41,399 nucleotides of DNA from Chromera velia (lineage: Eukaryota; Sar; Chromeraceae): positions 2,501 through 43,899 of the forward strand of contig JAHBMJ010004682.1 in assembly GCA_018398765.1 (NCBI GenBank). The letters are read 5' to 3'. Of the stretch, positions 21,223-30,693 are shown piece after piece. The notes beneath the pieces were generated by a model. The model was given only the letters and a program-made list of their open reading frames with translations. It did not search any database and was not told where the DNA came from. Position numbers and translations under genes: made by a program. Numbering within the stretch: position 1 is the first letter of the stretch; every line of letters starts with the position of its first letter.

Positions 21223-21655
21223 CTGCACATAACCACCCGTCATCGCTCTCAGGAGAGGGCGGATGTTTGTAGAGGATTTAAGAAGACAAGGGGACAGTAT
21301 GCGTATGTGCAAATCGTTTTCTGTGTTTGACGGACGTGACTGTCATTTCCTTTCTGCTAGGAGGAGCATGGAGAGCCTCTGTCTGGAAGGGTTCTCTCTT
21401 TGGAAATTAGTAAGAACAGCATGGGGATGGAAGATTCTGTCTTTATTCCTGTTGCCTTCCTGCTTTTTAGCCCATTCCCCAAGCCATTGGTTCGTCTGGA
21501 TCTTGCGACACGTCTCTTTCCGTTTATATTTCCTCTTTTTTTTTTATTTTTCTTGGCGTGGCTCATTCGTATCTTCAAGGAGAGAATTGTCAAGGGGCAT
21601 AGCCAGACGTTTGGTAGAGGATACAAAAGGGGCACTAGAACCAGCGATGTACGCC

Positions 21656-22900
21656 TCCTATACAGCCGTAGGTAAGACGCGTTCTATAGATTTGAGAGAC
21701 TGAAAGAAGCTGGCTACCTGTTTCACAAGCAGACAGCCAAAAGGTTTCAAACCAAAGGAATGAAGAGAAGGTGAGACAAAAGAGTTATGAGATAAACCAA
21801 ATGACTAGCAAATAAAACGAAGTTGCAATGCATCGAGGCATTGAACATCTGACTGCCCGAGAGGAAAGGCTTCAAGACCAAACATTGCAACGGGCACCTA
21901 AAGAGCTTTGAACAGTTGAATTCGTGAAAAAAAAGAAACGAAACCAATTGAAAAAAGAGTTCCAAACACACCCCCCAGTGCCTTTTCTGCCGATTCAATT
22001 CTTGCTTTCACAGTTTTACATAGATCCCCCCCCTCAAAAATCCAGTTGCCGAGGTATTTGTATTTATCAATATGCTCAACCGGCCTTCTATTAAAAACAA
22101 AAGGGGAAGCGGAATCAATGAGAGGATCAGGGGAAGATAGACGACGGATCTTTGTTTTTTTCAAGTTTGCCGTGAGTCTGTGTTCATTGCAGTATACCTC
22201 GAGGTGCCGGAGTCTCTCTTGCAGGTCTGCGGCGCTGTGAGCAAACAACATAAGGTCATCAGCATAACCAATACTCTCTATTAGAGTTGTGGAAAGCTTG
22301 ACAGGTTTGAAAGCGCTCCTTCCTTCATTACCACTCGGCTGTTGGTTCTCAGAGCTGAGGGCTTTGTGTAAATTGTTTATAAACAGGAGAAAAAGAAGAG
22401 GAGAAAGAGGATCACCCTGCTTTACACCCACTCCCTCTGATAAGCACTTGTCCCCCCTATCAACCCTTGTAGCAATATTATAGTACATGGAATGAATTAT
22501 GTGGATGTCTGCCTGACTGACCCCTTCATCCTTCATGCAGTCTCTCTAACATTTTCTCTTTAGGCACTGTATGAAAGGCTTTGGAAAAGTCTACAAATGC
22601 TGCAATGAGGGGTTCTTTTTTGTGTTTAGACTGAAAAATGAGAGAAGAGAGGGACGCGAACGCTTCCCATGTCCCCACGCCCCTCCTGAAGCCTAACTGT
22701 CTCTCATCGATCCTCGTCTCTTTACGAAGGCGGACATCCATAAAAAGAGCAAAAACCTTACCCAGAAGACCAACAATGTGAATAGGCCTCCATTCATTGT
22801 AATCAAGGGAAGGAGGATCCTTTAGTACTGGAGCAATCCTCAAGACGTTCCATCTACATGGCCAAAAGGAAAAAGAATGAAACAAATTGAAGAAGACAAA
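21656..22900 (-). mobile_element. LINE-type reverse transcriptase fragment, decayed or recoded
   Basis: The minus strand carries the ordered motifs of a non-LTR reverse transcriptase: an entry segment with NEWRPIHIVGLLGKVF (about 22800), QLGFRRGVGTWEA (22690), AAFVDFSKAFHTVPKEK (22590), VGVKQGDPLSPLLF (22430), the catalytic YADD at 22266-22255, and the thumb region (NLKKTK, KYKYLGNW). A one-base shift near 22535 splits the frame (the upstream frame ends at TGA 22526). After TAG 21900-21898 the frame continues with typical LINE thumb sequence (VPVAMFGLEAFPLG), passes TAG at 21807-21805 and at 21660-21658, and then stays open to a TAA at an A run near 21550. The 5' part, including any endonuclease, is absent. 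No flanking target duplication was identified. Confidence 0.75.
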
Positions 22901-22928
22901 GAGGAGACGCATACCAGGGCCCGCCGGG

Positions 22929-22971
22929 TTCTTTTTTGCCCCTCCAAAGCGGCGCTTTGCCGCCAAAAACT
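22929..22971. repeat. GCGGCG palindromic motif, second copy
   Basis: TTTTTTGCCCCTCCAAAGCG, then GCGCTTTGCCGCC and AAAAACTTG, matches the motif at 7881-7921 beside the second long palindrome. Here it borders the upstream edge of the LINE fragment. It may be a mobile-element terminus into or beside which the LINE was inserted. Confidence 0.5.
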
Positions 22972-23037
22972 TGACTGAACCAACCAAGTGGCCTCCAGAG
23001 CTGAAAGTTGGGGGATTTCTTACCTATCCCACTCCCA

Positions 23038-23130
23038 CACTGCGGGCCCGGCATCGTCAATGCCGGGGCCTATGAGCCATGGACGAACCATGGGCTCAAT
23101 GCCTGACCTTTTTCTGGTATTGAGCCCTCC
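23038..23130. repeat. Adjacent hairpins, copy 1
   Basis: Three stems follow one another: GGGCCCGGCAT-CGTCA-ATGCCGGGGCC; GAGCCATGG-ACGAA-CCATGGGCTC; and GGGCTCAATGCC with GGTATTGAGCCC at 23090-23125. The first two reappear in inverted orientation at 28497-28556. The segment lies about 250 bases upstream of gene C. Confidence 0.65.
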
Positions 23131-23346
23131 TGCCCTCCTATTTCTGGCATGGAGGCAAACATACACAGATGAACAATATGACCTCACAACCTTCTTAGTT
23201 GACTTCAGTGTTGCTGATGCCTGTACTTTTTTGGAGTAGAAACAGTTTCTGGGACGGCGAGATCGAGATCTCGATATTTAAGTTTTTTTCTTACTGTTGC
23301 TCGGAGACGTCTACTCAGATCCCAACTCCTTAAGAGCTTGTAGCCC

Positions 23347-24013
23347 ATGTTCATCATACTCTATATGATCCAAGTGCTTTGCAAACTCTATACTTGTCGA
23401 TTAGAAACGGTTTGCTTGGGTTCTGCCGCATTTTCTGTGGTGGAGGGGGTACAGTGTCAGCCCCCAGGTCCAGTTGCCCGGTATATGAAGGAGAATATCT
23501 CCATATCTCACCCTTACCCTTTTTGCCCGTTGATTTGCCGGGTACCGCAACAGCTCAATGACCACCTGCTTGTTTGCAAAGGTCGACAAGAAGCAGAGGC
23601 CACAGCCCAAGTGAGTGGTAGGCCCATCCAATTTGAAACCAACGATGTGGAAGAAGAGTGGGATGGAATGTATTTGGATCAACGCCCAACAATGAGAAGG
23701 GATGCTCTGATCAACTCTCTTCGTGCCGACATCATGAGAAAAATGAAATGGATTGGGGGCTCGAACGCGATACGTCGGTGACGAAGTCACAGAAAGCTGC
23801 ATTGTGGGTAGAAAGAACAAGCTGTACAGAATCATCGACGTGACTTCGGATTATGTGCTTTTGTCTCAACTCTCTGTAACAGAGCCGTTTCTTCTGTCGC
23901 CAGTTCTTATTGCACACGACAGGGGAGAAAACCTTTCGCGAAGAGTCAGAGAGGAGGTTGCAAATTTTGAGTTTTACAGCTTTCTTCCCTCAGAAATACA
24001 CGCAAGAGGTTGA
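23347..24013 (+). CDS. Gene C: unknown protein with CCHC-like knuckle, one frameshift
   Basis: The first frame (23347-23781) ends SLRADIMRKMKWIGGS..., and the second (from 23753) begins GARTRYVGDEVTESCIVGRK and runs to TGA at 24011. They overlap at a run of five G at 23753-23757; dropping one G joins them smoothly, so a one-base indel or sequencing error is likely. In the first part FCPLICRVPQQLNDHLLVCK has a Cys-x3-Cys-x8-His-x4-Cys spacing that could bind zinc. The second part is rich in short beta-type strands (KLYRIIDVTSDYVLLSQL). The beginning is uncertain: the first 40 codons look non-coding, and an upstream exon is likely. The family is unknown. Confidence 0.5.
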
Positions 24014-24617
24014 TGGGTTTTTCCCGGATTGAAGGACATCGTTTAACGATTGATGAAACTTACCAAAAATTTTGTTGAGAAATAATTTTTCTACTATTTT
24101 TTTAAAGTGATTTTGTCTATATTCACCCTAAGTCTTAGATCATTTAAAATTGCAAGCTAGAGCTGTCCCTCTAATGAACAATCATTTGCCTCATTTAGAA
24201 TCATTTAAACACTTCTAAACACTTTACATTTTATTTTATAATACTTAACGATTGATCAAACTCACCAAAAAAATTGTTGAGAAATATTTTTTCTATTATT
24301 TTTTTAAAGTGCTCTTCGACTGTTTGGTTTAATCAGGATAGCGAAAAAATGACAGTGTAGAATTTTGTGCAAATCTGCGACGATGTAGCCAGACACGCAA
24401 TGTTTCTATAGAGAAAGAATCAAAGAAATCTTCGGGTAGATTCCTAACCATCGGTCAGATGATTTTATTTATATATTTATCCTAAATCTTATATATAGCT
24501 AGATATATAGATCATTTAACGTAATTTTAACGTTGCAGGCTATAGGGCTGTTCATCTTGAAATATTTTTTTTTTTGTTTTTTTTTTTGTTTTTTTAAATA
24601 CAAATTTGTTTTGTCAA
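24014..24617. repeat. AT-rich spacer with direct repeats between convergent genes C and B
   Basis: A ~66-bp segment (AACGATTGAT, AAACTYACCAAAAA, TTTGTTGAGAAATA, TTTTTTTAAAGTG) occurs at about 24045-24110 and 24248-24312. A second pair (ATCATTTAA...GCTAKAGNGCTGT) lies near 24142 and 24510. T runs occur at 24566-24595. No gene is seen. Confidence 0.6.
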
Positions 24618-27600
24618 TCACAAGACAAGCTTTTCACACTTGTCGGGACTTCCACTTCTCGCCCTAGTTGACTGAGAAGGACCAGGTGGGGGAGAAATGA
24701 ATCTTAACAGACTGTATGGTAGATAACAATCAGAGACCACAAGATCTCCTCCCTCCGACAGTGATCTTTGCTTCTGGGGATTCTGCCCCTTCTGCCATGT
24801 AATAAAAACTTGGTCTTCCTCTTTTTCAATCGTTGCCCAGGTGTTTCTGGGGGTTCGACCGATTTTTGTTGCTACCCCCTGCAGCTCCGAGGTCATATGG
24901 ATGGTGAAAGGCCCCCGAAGGGCGGCGATCGCCTCAGGAGAGAAAGGCTGCTGCATAGTCAAGAACGGGTCTATGGGGGGGGGGTTCGGATCAAACATTC
25001 CCAGAGGCAGTAGCTTTTCTTTGAAAAAGTCTTTGTTTGTGTTCGCATCGACTGCACACAGAAGAGTGGGGGCTCTGTAGTGCATCTAGACTTCCTGCTG
25101 TTCTGCAAACTTTTCGAGGAGGTCCTCCTGGTGGCTCTCCCAGTCTGCTGTACCCCCTTTTCGGAGGGCTTTTCCCTTTTCAATCAAATCATCAACCCCC
25201 CCTTCTGCTTCTGCAACTGCCTCTGTGATGTCTTCGTTTTCTCGTTCTTTCTCAGTCTGCCCCCCCTCTATCTCGTTCTTCTCTGCCGCTCCTGCAACTT
25301 CCCTACCCTCCATGATGACATCACCCTGATTGTCGACACCAGACTGAGTGCTTTCAGGTTGTTCATGAATGCTAACTCTGCTGAGAGCTGCACTCGGAGA
25401 AGGGGGGGCTAGACGGGGGGGGGCAGTAGCCTCATGGTGAGGCTGAACTGAAACAGCAGCCACCGTTGCCGCGTTATTCTGTTTAGAGACCCAGCCCTCC
25501 TTCTGATTGAACCCAGTAGCCAGACGTTTAGCCTCTCTCGACACGCCCGTCTTGGAATGTCTGACACTTTTGACGGCGGGTGAGCCATCATCTTCGGGGG
25601 CGGCGCCTCCTAGAGAGGGGTGCGCATGGAGAATGATTTCTTTCCCGTCAACAACAGTCACACGTTCCTTCTTCCCATCTGTACTATCTCGCACAAAAAC
25701 GGGTGGGTTCTTAGGAGGGGGCATGCGGTGTTTGTCCCTTTCCAACGCTTTCACTCTCTCTTCTTCAGCGGTCTCCCACTTCTCCTTCCTTCTCACCATA
25801 AACACCTCCCAATCATTGTCCTCCATGTCCCCAAAGTGATCTTTGTTGGGGGGAGAGAAAGGACGGACATAGAGGGGCAGAGCCGCTAACTCTTTTGCCT
25901 TCTTTTCTTCTTCTGCCCTCTGCAACGCCCTCACTCTCTCTTCTTCAGCGGCCTCCCACTTCTTCTTCCTTCTCCCCATAAACACCTCCCAATCATCGTC
26001 TTCCATGTCCCCAAAGTGATCTCTGTTGGGGGGAGAGAAAGGACGGACATAGGGGGGCAGAGCCGCTAAGTTAAACTCTTTTGCCTTCTTTTCTTCTTCT
26101 GCCCTCTGCAACGCCCTCACTCTCTCTTCTTCAGCGGCCTCCCACTTCTTCTTCCTTCTCCCCACAAACACCTCCCAATCATCGTCTTCCATGTCCCCAA
26201 AGTGATCTCTGTTGGGGGGAGAGAAAGGACGGACATAGGGGGGCAGAGCCACTAAGTTAAACTCTTTTGCCTTCTTTTCTTCTTCTGCCCTCTGCAACGC
26301 CCTCACTCCCTCTTCTTCAGCGGCCTCCCACTTCTTCTTCCTTCCCTCCACAAACACCTCCCAATCATCGTCCTCCATGTCCCGAAACTGATCTCTGTTT
26401 GGGGGAGAGAAAGGACGGACATAGGGGGGCAAAGCAACTACTCCCTCTTTTGTCTCCTTTATCAGGGAGGCCCCCCCCCTGAGATGTGAAAAGACCCCTC
26501 TCATGTCATTTCTGCCTCCCATTCCGAGTGCTGCAGCGGCCGCAGGAGTAGGCGCAAGCATTTGTTCTTCGAAACTCCCTATAGGCTCGTCATCATCTCC
26601 AATGTCAACACATTCGGCGCCGTCAGACGGAGTAGGGGAAGCTTCTCGGCTCCGCTGATCAAAGCCAGAGACACCATAGCGACCTGCATGAAACGAAATA
26701 AAAAGTTTGAAGGAAACTCTATCTAGTGTGTACATTTACAAAGTGAAGAGCCGAAGAGAAAAACTTTAAGCAAGTGGGGAGAGGAGAGGGAAAGTCTCCC
26801 CGGAAAGACGGCCGGCCGCGGACTAACCTCTAGATGTACCGCCTCCACTTGCTGATGATGCAGATGAAATGAATCGGGAGGGCCCTGGGAGACCAAGAGT
26901 CTGGTTGGAGCCACCCTGCTGCATGCCCTGCTGTGCGAGAAGCAGTTCTTTCAGAGCATTCGCCTTCTCTTCGGCTGAAACCCCCTGCTTTCTCTCTTTC
27001 ACAGTAGCAATGACACTACATGAAAGCCACTTCTTCTCTTTGTCGCACCCCCATGTCTTGCAATACCCCATAACGCCGTCAACGAAGCAGCTGCAAAAAC
27101 ATATACAAATAGAGACAGACAGAATCAAGAAGGCAAGAAGAAGACGGACAGACAGAACGCACTGTTTAATGCAGGCCAACGTGCTGGAAGTCAATGACGA
27201 GCATGGAAGAAGGAGACGGACAGACAGAATGCATGGAAGGCTTAGCGTGATGGAAGAATGAAGACGAGCAGGCAAGATAGAGCTTACTGAAGGTAAACAT
27301 TGACTTACTTGAAATCTCTCTCTGATCCTTCTACGTCGTAGACCGTTCTCCACTCTTCTTTGTTGAGGACGACCTTGGACAGAAAAGGCATTCCTGCGAT
27401 GGTGATTGCACGGGCTGCCTGGAGTGAGATCCCCCAGATTCGGTCATCCTTCCTCTGGATCCTGCAGAGCACCAAATCTCCGGTCGCCTGCTTCCACCGC
27501 AACCAGATGTATTCCAACGACTTGGGGAGGACGTACTCACAAATCTCTGCCTTCAGGCGGTTCTCCTTTTCCTACCTGCAGTGGAGGCAAGGAAAGTCCG

Positions 27601-28105
27601 GATAGAGAGATAAAAAAGGATAATCTGGTGCAAACCGCAATCAACAGCTAGGTGCGAAGAGCCATCAAAAGCAGACTGACTTGTCAAGATGAGTGCTTGG
27701 CTGGATGACAGTTCCACCTTTCCCTGTTCTAAAAATATCATACCCTCTGTGAATGTGCCATATCAGGCACCTCCTCCTTTGGACTAGTTTGCGAACTTGG
27801 GAGTAGAAAAGACGGTGAAGCGGGGCATCATCAGGTTCATATATGACCCTCCTCGCCCCTTCTATCACTTCCACTGGAGTTTGACAGATAAACGAATAAA
27901 TTTCTGTGTCAGTTGGCTCCCCGAAAATCTCCTTCCACTCTGCCTCAGTCAGCTTGTCTGCATCTGAAAGCATCACATTAAGTTTCGTTGGAGAAGTAGG
28001 GGTCAGTTTGTTCAGATCCGTCACTGGAGCCTGAAGCAAAGGTGCTACTCGTGGCGAGCTGTCCCTGTCCGTCGCTCTTGTCGCTATCATATTCATTTCT
28101 GGCAT
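24618..28105 (-). CDS. Gene B: four-exon gene, unknown protein with four 62-residue charged repeats
   Basis: Exons are 28105-27681, 27575-27309, 27090-26828 and 26683-24618. Donors are GTCAGT, GTAAGT and GTTAGT; acceptors are all TGCAG; introns are 105, 218 and 144 bases. Phases agree only if TAG 27574-27572, the second codon of exon 2, is read. A weaker splice (donor GTCTGC at 27675, acceptor GGTAG) would avoid it. The start MPEMNMIATRAT is the first ATG and lies in a possible acceptor CCAG, so an upstream exon is possible. Exon 2 includes YIWLRWKQATGDLVLCRIQR and exon 3 has VDGVMGYCKTWGCDKEKKWL. Exon 4 holds four repeats of about 62 residues (ALPPYVRPFSPPNRDHFGDM, WEVF, then a KKKWEAAEEERVRALQRAEE helix). 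A second in-frame TAG at 25088-25086 is followed immediately by ATG and 155 more codons of coding character, to TGA 24620-24618. If both TAGs are read the product is about 1,000 residues. No known domain was recognised. Confidence 0.65.
25750..26465 (-). repeat. In-frame tandem repeat within gene B, four units of 180-186 bp
   Basis: The landmark GGACGGACATAG recurs at 25861, 26041, 26227 and 26413, so units are 180, 186 and 186 bases, all multiples of three. Copies differ mainly by scattered substitutions plus a two-codon deletion. The outer copies (nearest 25.8 and 26.4 kb) are the most diverged, which fits expansion from the middle. Confidence 0.85.
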
Positions 28106-28496
28106 GGAAACGGGAAGTGCAATTCATAAAACAAGACTTTGCGAACGATGAAACGCCAATTTCCTTCCAAAAAGCAGCCAAACAAGATTCAGAGAGACCA
28201 ACAGAGAATGTGTGAACCGTGCAGAGGCTTCCATCAGCAAATTTCTGGGCCTGACAGGGAAGCTTGCGACGTAAAAAGACCGTTGCACGTTTTTGCACGA
28301 AAGAATGGTCTTTTGCGCCAACCTTTACGTATATTGCAAAACCTGATTTCCTCGTTCACTACAAGTAATGTACCGTTTCTCTTCCTATTTTCTCGGCATT
28401 GTGCCTTCAAAACCTCCTGAATACGATGGTGGCACCAGGATTTATATTCAGAAACAGGATTACCAATGCCAGATACACCCCTCAATGAATGGAATC

Positions 28497-28556
28497 ATCA
28501 GGCCATGGTTCGTCCATGGCCTATGGGCCCTGGCATTGACGATGCCGGGCCCGCAG
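28497..28556. repeat. Adjacent hairpins, copy 2 (inverted relative to 23.04 kb)
   Basis: AGGCCATGG-TTCGT-CCATGGCCT is followed by GGGCCCTGGCAT-TGACG-ATGCCGGGCCC. Its reverse complement matches 23038-23093. It lies in the divergent space between gene B (minus) and gene D (plus); read in gene B's direction it has the same orientation as copy 1 has to gene C. Stem differences between copies tend to be matched on both sides. Gene D's only upstream in-frame ATGs (28505 and 28523) lie inside it. Confidence 0.65.
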
Positions 28557-29137
28557 TGCATCAATTCTGTGGAACAGAATCTCCAGACTTCAATTATAGC
28601 TAGTGCACCAGCAGTTTCCTGTTTGCCAGTTTGTTTTTTGAAAAAAATTCGTCTCCGCTCCCTTCCATCTCCATAGCTGCTGAAAGTGTGGAGGCAGCCA
28701 TCGCGGCAGTGAGGCAGTGCAGAAGCATATTTCTGGATGAGGGACCCATCACGGCCCTAATTTTAGCGTTGGAAGGAAAGTCGGCCCCCCGAGAAGAGAA
28801 GAAAGACGGAGTCCTTAAATTGTTTGACTCATTCCAATCGAAGATAACCAACTCTTTCTCTGTTTTATTCAAAAACCTGCTCTTGTTGACAATGTGGAGG
28901 CCTGAGTATGGGGCCAAGGAGGCTCCAAAAGAAATCCCAGGGCACTGGGTTGCGAGGGGCCGGGCCTTTTTTGACTTGTGCAAGGACGAATTCAATGAAT
29001 TTCACGATTCATTGAATTGGTTGTCCTACAGATTATGCGTGTCGAACGGCCTCAAGTACTTCGCGTTGAAGTACCGAGTCCTCTCGCTTACTACTTACCA
29101 GACGGACATTCTGACCGTCCCCAATGTCATCTTTTGA
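28523..29137 (+). CDS. Gene D: unknown protein, 5' end interrupted by TAG
   Basis: The frame is open from 28604 to TGA 29135-29137 and has clear coding character: ISIAAESVEAAIAAVRQCRS, then IFLDEGPITALILALEGKSA, KLFDSFQSKITNSFSVLFKN and DSLNWLSYRLCVSNGLKYFA. No ATG occurs in this part before MWRPEYGAKE at about 28891. Going upstream in the same frame, a single TAG (28601-28603) separates it from ATG codons at 28523 and 28505, with protein-like sequence between (VHQFCGTESPDFNYS). So it either starts within the hairpin motif with UAG read, has an upstream spliced exon, or is 5'-truncated. The overlapping frame 28368-28676 is an alternative first exon (it reads PPEYDGGTRIYIQKQDYQCQ). Family unknown. 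Confidence 0.5.
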
Positions 29138-29578
29138 AACCTGCTTGAACCTGCCAATACCAGTATTAACATAGTATAAACTAGCCTCAAACTGTTCAAA
29201 ACAAACTTAAAACTGATGATTTGACTCTTCAAAACTGTTATTGAGACACCTTGTCTCGGCAAGCTAGGCAGTCATGCATACGGGAAAAATATTATCAAAT
29301 TTTAATAAATTTGCGATGGAGCATTCAAGCTGGCAAACAAATGGAATCAGGGACAACAGAGAAAAAAATATGATAACAATAAAAGATCGAAAGCAAAAAG
29401 GTGCTGTGGCTGTTCGAGAGAGCCCTTTTCTCAGCTTTCCCCCCTCATGTCTTCTCTGCTTAGCCCCCTGCTGTCTCACTTATAGCCACAGAGCCGAAGC
29501 TCTCCTCTAGAGAGCGAGGACTATTCTGTTGGGGTAGGGGACGTTGTTGCTTGCAGGTGGGAAAGCAGTGACAGCAGT

Positions 29579-29956
29579 ATGGAAGAGTGGTTTATCAGCA
29601 AAGCTTTAGACTTAATTGATCCATCTGATGTGCACCCGACAACAAAAAAAGGAAGAAGTTTGGGGGTATCTCGGATTGCCCTTATTGAAGAGAATGCCGC
29701 ATTTTCCGCTCATATCATTTCATATGAACAGGTTTCTTCTTCAGATGACACAACAAAGTTCAAACCGCTTTTATTTCGTGGCACGTTGACGCCAAAAACT
29801 AACAACACACCCCTTTCTACTGTTTTTTTCTGGTTGCATTCGGTAGCTTTGGTTGAGGGGGGGGTAACGGTGAATAACGACAAGCTTGCTCGCGCAGAAA
29901 GTCAGTTTAATGATATGATTGAGCGTGAAAGTGATGAAAAGGATGAAACCCTATAG
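29579..29956 (+). CDS. Gene E: small unknown protein
   Basis: An ATG-started frame of 125 codons (MEEWFISKALDLIDPSDVHP ... ERESDEKDETL) has balanced, soluble-protein composition: an acidic tail, a beta-like centre (FKPLLFRGTLTPKTNNTPLS), and a hydrophobic stretch FFWLHSVALVEGG too short to span a membrane. The ATG lies 22 bases after a TGCAG (29552-29556) that could be an acceptor, and the frame is open back to it, so this may be a downstream exon. The frame ends at TAG 29954-29956 but stays open 21 codons more to TGA 30020. Family unknown. Confidence 0.5.
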   Translation: MEEWFISKALDLIDPSDVHPTTKKGRSLGVSRIALIEENAAFSAHIISYEQVSSSDDTTKFKPLLFRGTLTPKTNNTPLSTVFFWLHSVALVEGGVTVNNDKLARAESQFNDMIERESDEKDETL

Positions 29957-30022
29957 ATGAAAGCTGAAGGAGAGTTAAGTTATATGGTTTTGAAATCATG
30001 TCTGCTGGTATTAATGAAGTGA

Positions 30023-30690
30023 TTTGAAGCAGGTTATACCAGGTTACATAAGGTTTAGGTAGGTTAAGTGTTAGGTTATATAACGATATTTTTACTATTC
30101 TTAGAACCCTAAGTGGCAACATAATGAAAACCTTAAATAACCATCATAAATCATGATATTACAAGTCTTTTTTTAAGTTTATGAAGGTTCTTTTAGGTAA
30201 AAAACCACATTAAACATACTTTTAGATGTCTAGAGTGTTTTACATACTTGAAGGGGGGGGTATAAAATTAATTTTTATTATTTTTTTTTTAAGTGAAATA
30301 CCCTAGAAAGCGAAGTACTTCAGCTTCAGCACACTCGACCACAGCGAGATATTCTTCGTCAAAGTCCTTGTCCCACTACTTTCTGAACGCCCTGGATTAG
30401 TAGGGTGAACGTTAGTGGAGATCAACGAGTCTTTAGTTCATAAACGAAGAGACATAACGAGACATGACACCCCCTCGGATGGAGAAGATGTGGGCCGACA
30501 GGGTTTGCCGAATTGGTCTGCTAGCACGGAGGGGGTGAGGGGCAGAACGTCTGCTAGACAGTCACGTCAAGCCATCGTTATTCAGGGTTAGAGTCTTCCG
30601 ATCCTCTCTTCAACGTCTGCAGCCCTTATCCAAGCCAGTCTACTGCGTAGAGTCGTGACTAGATCAACTCTCTCTGCAGGCCGGCGTTCC
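30023..30690. other. No gene seen; AT-rich then mixed DNA
   Basis: 30023-30300 is AT-rich with AGGTTA words (AGGTTATACC, AGGTTACATAAGG, AGGTTTAGGTAGG) and a T10 run. 30300-30690 is mixed and ends with CTCTCTGCAG (30671-30680), an acceptor-like site 14 bases before the RNase H start. Confidence 0.4.
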
Positions 30691-30693
30691 ACC

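Noticed and set aside
26267-26482. Plus-strand ORFs inside the gene B repeats
   Set aside because: Reverse-strand shadows of the 62-residue repeat; proline/serine-rich as expected from antisense reading.
23038-28556. A 5.5-kb transposon bounded by inverted hairpins and carrying genes C and B
   Set aside because: Similarity is confined to ~55 bp with no extended terminal repeats or target duplication, and no transposase or integrase is recognisable inside, so it is kept only as one reading of the hairpin finding.
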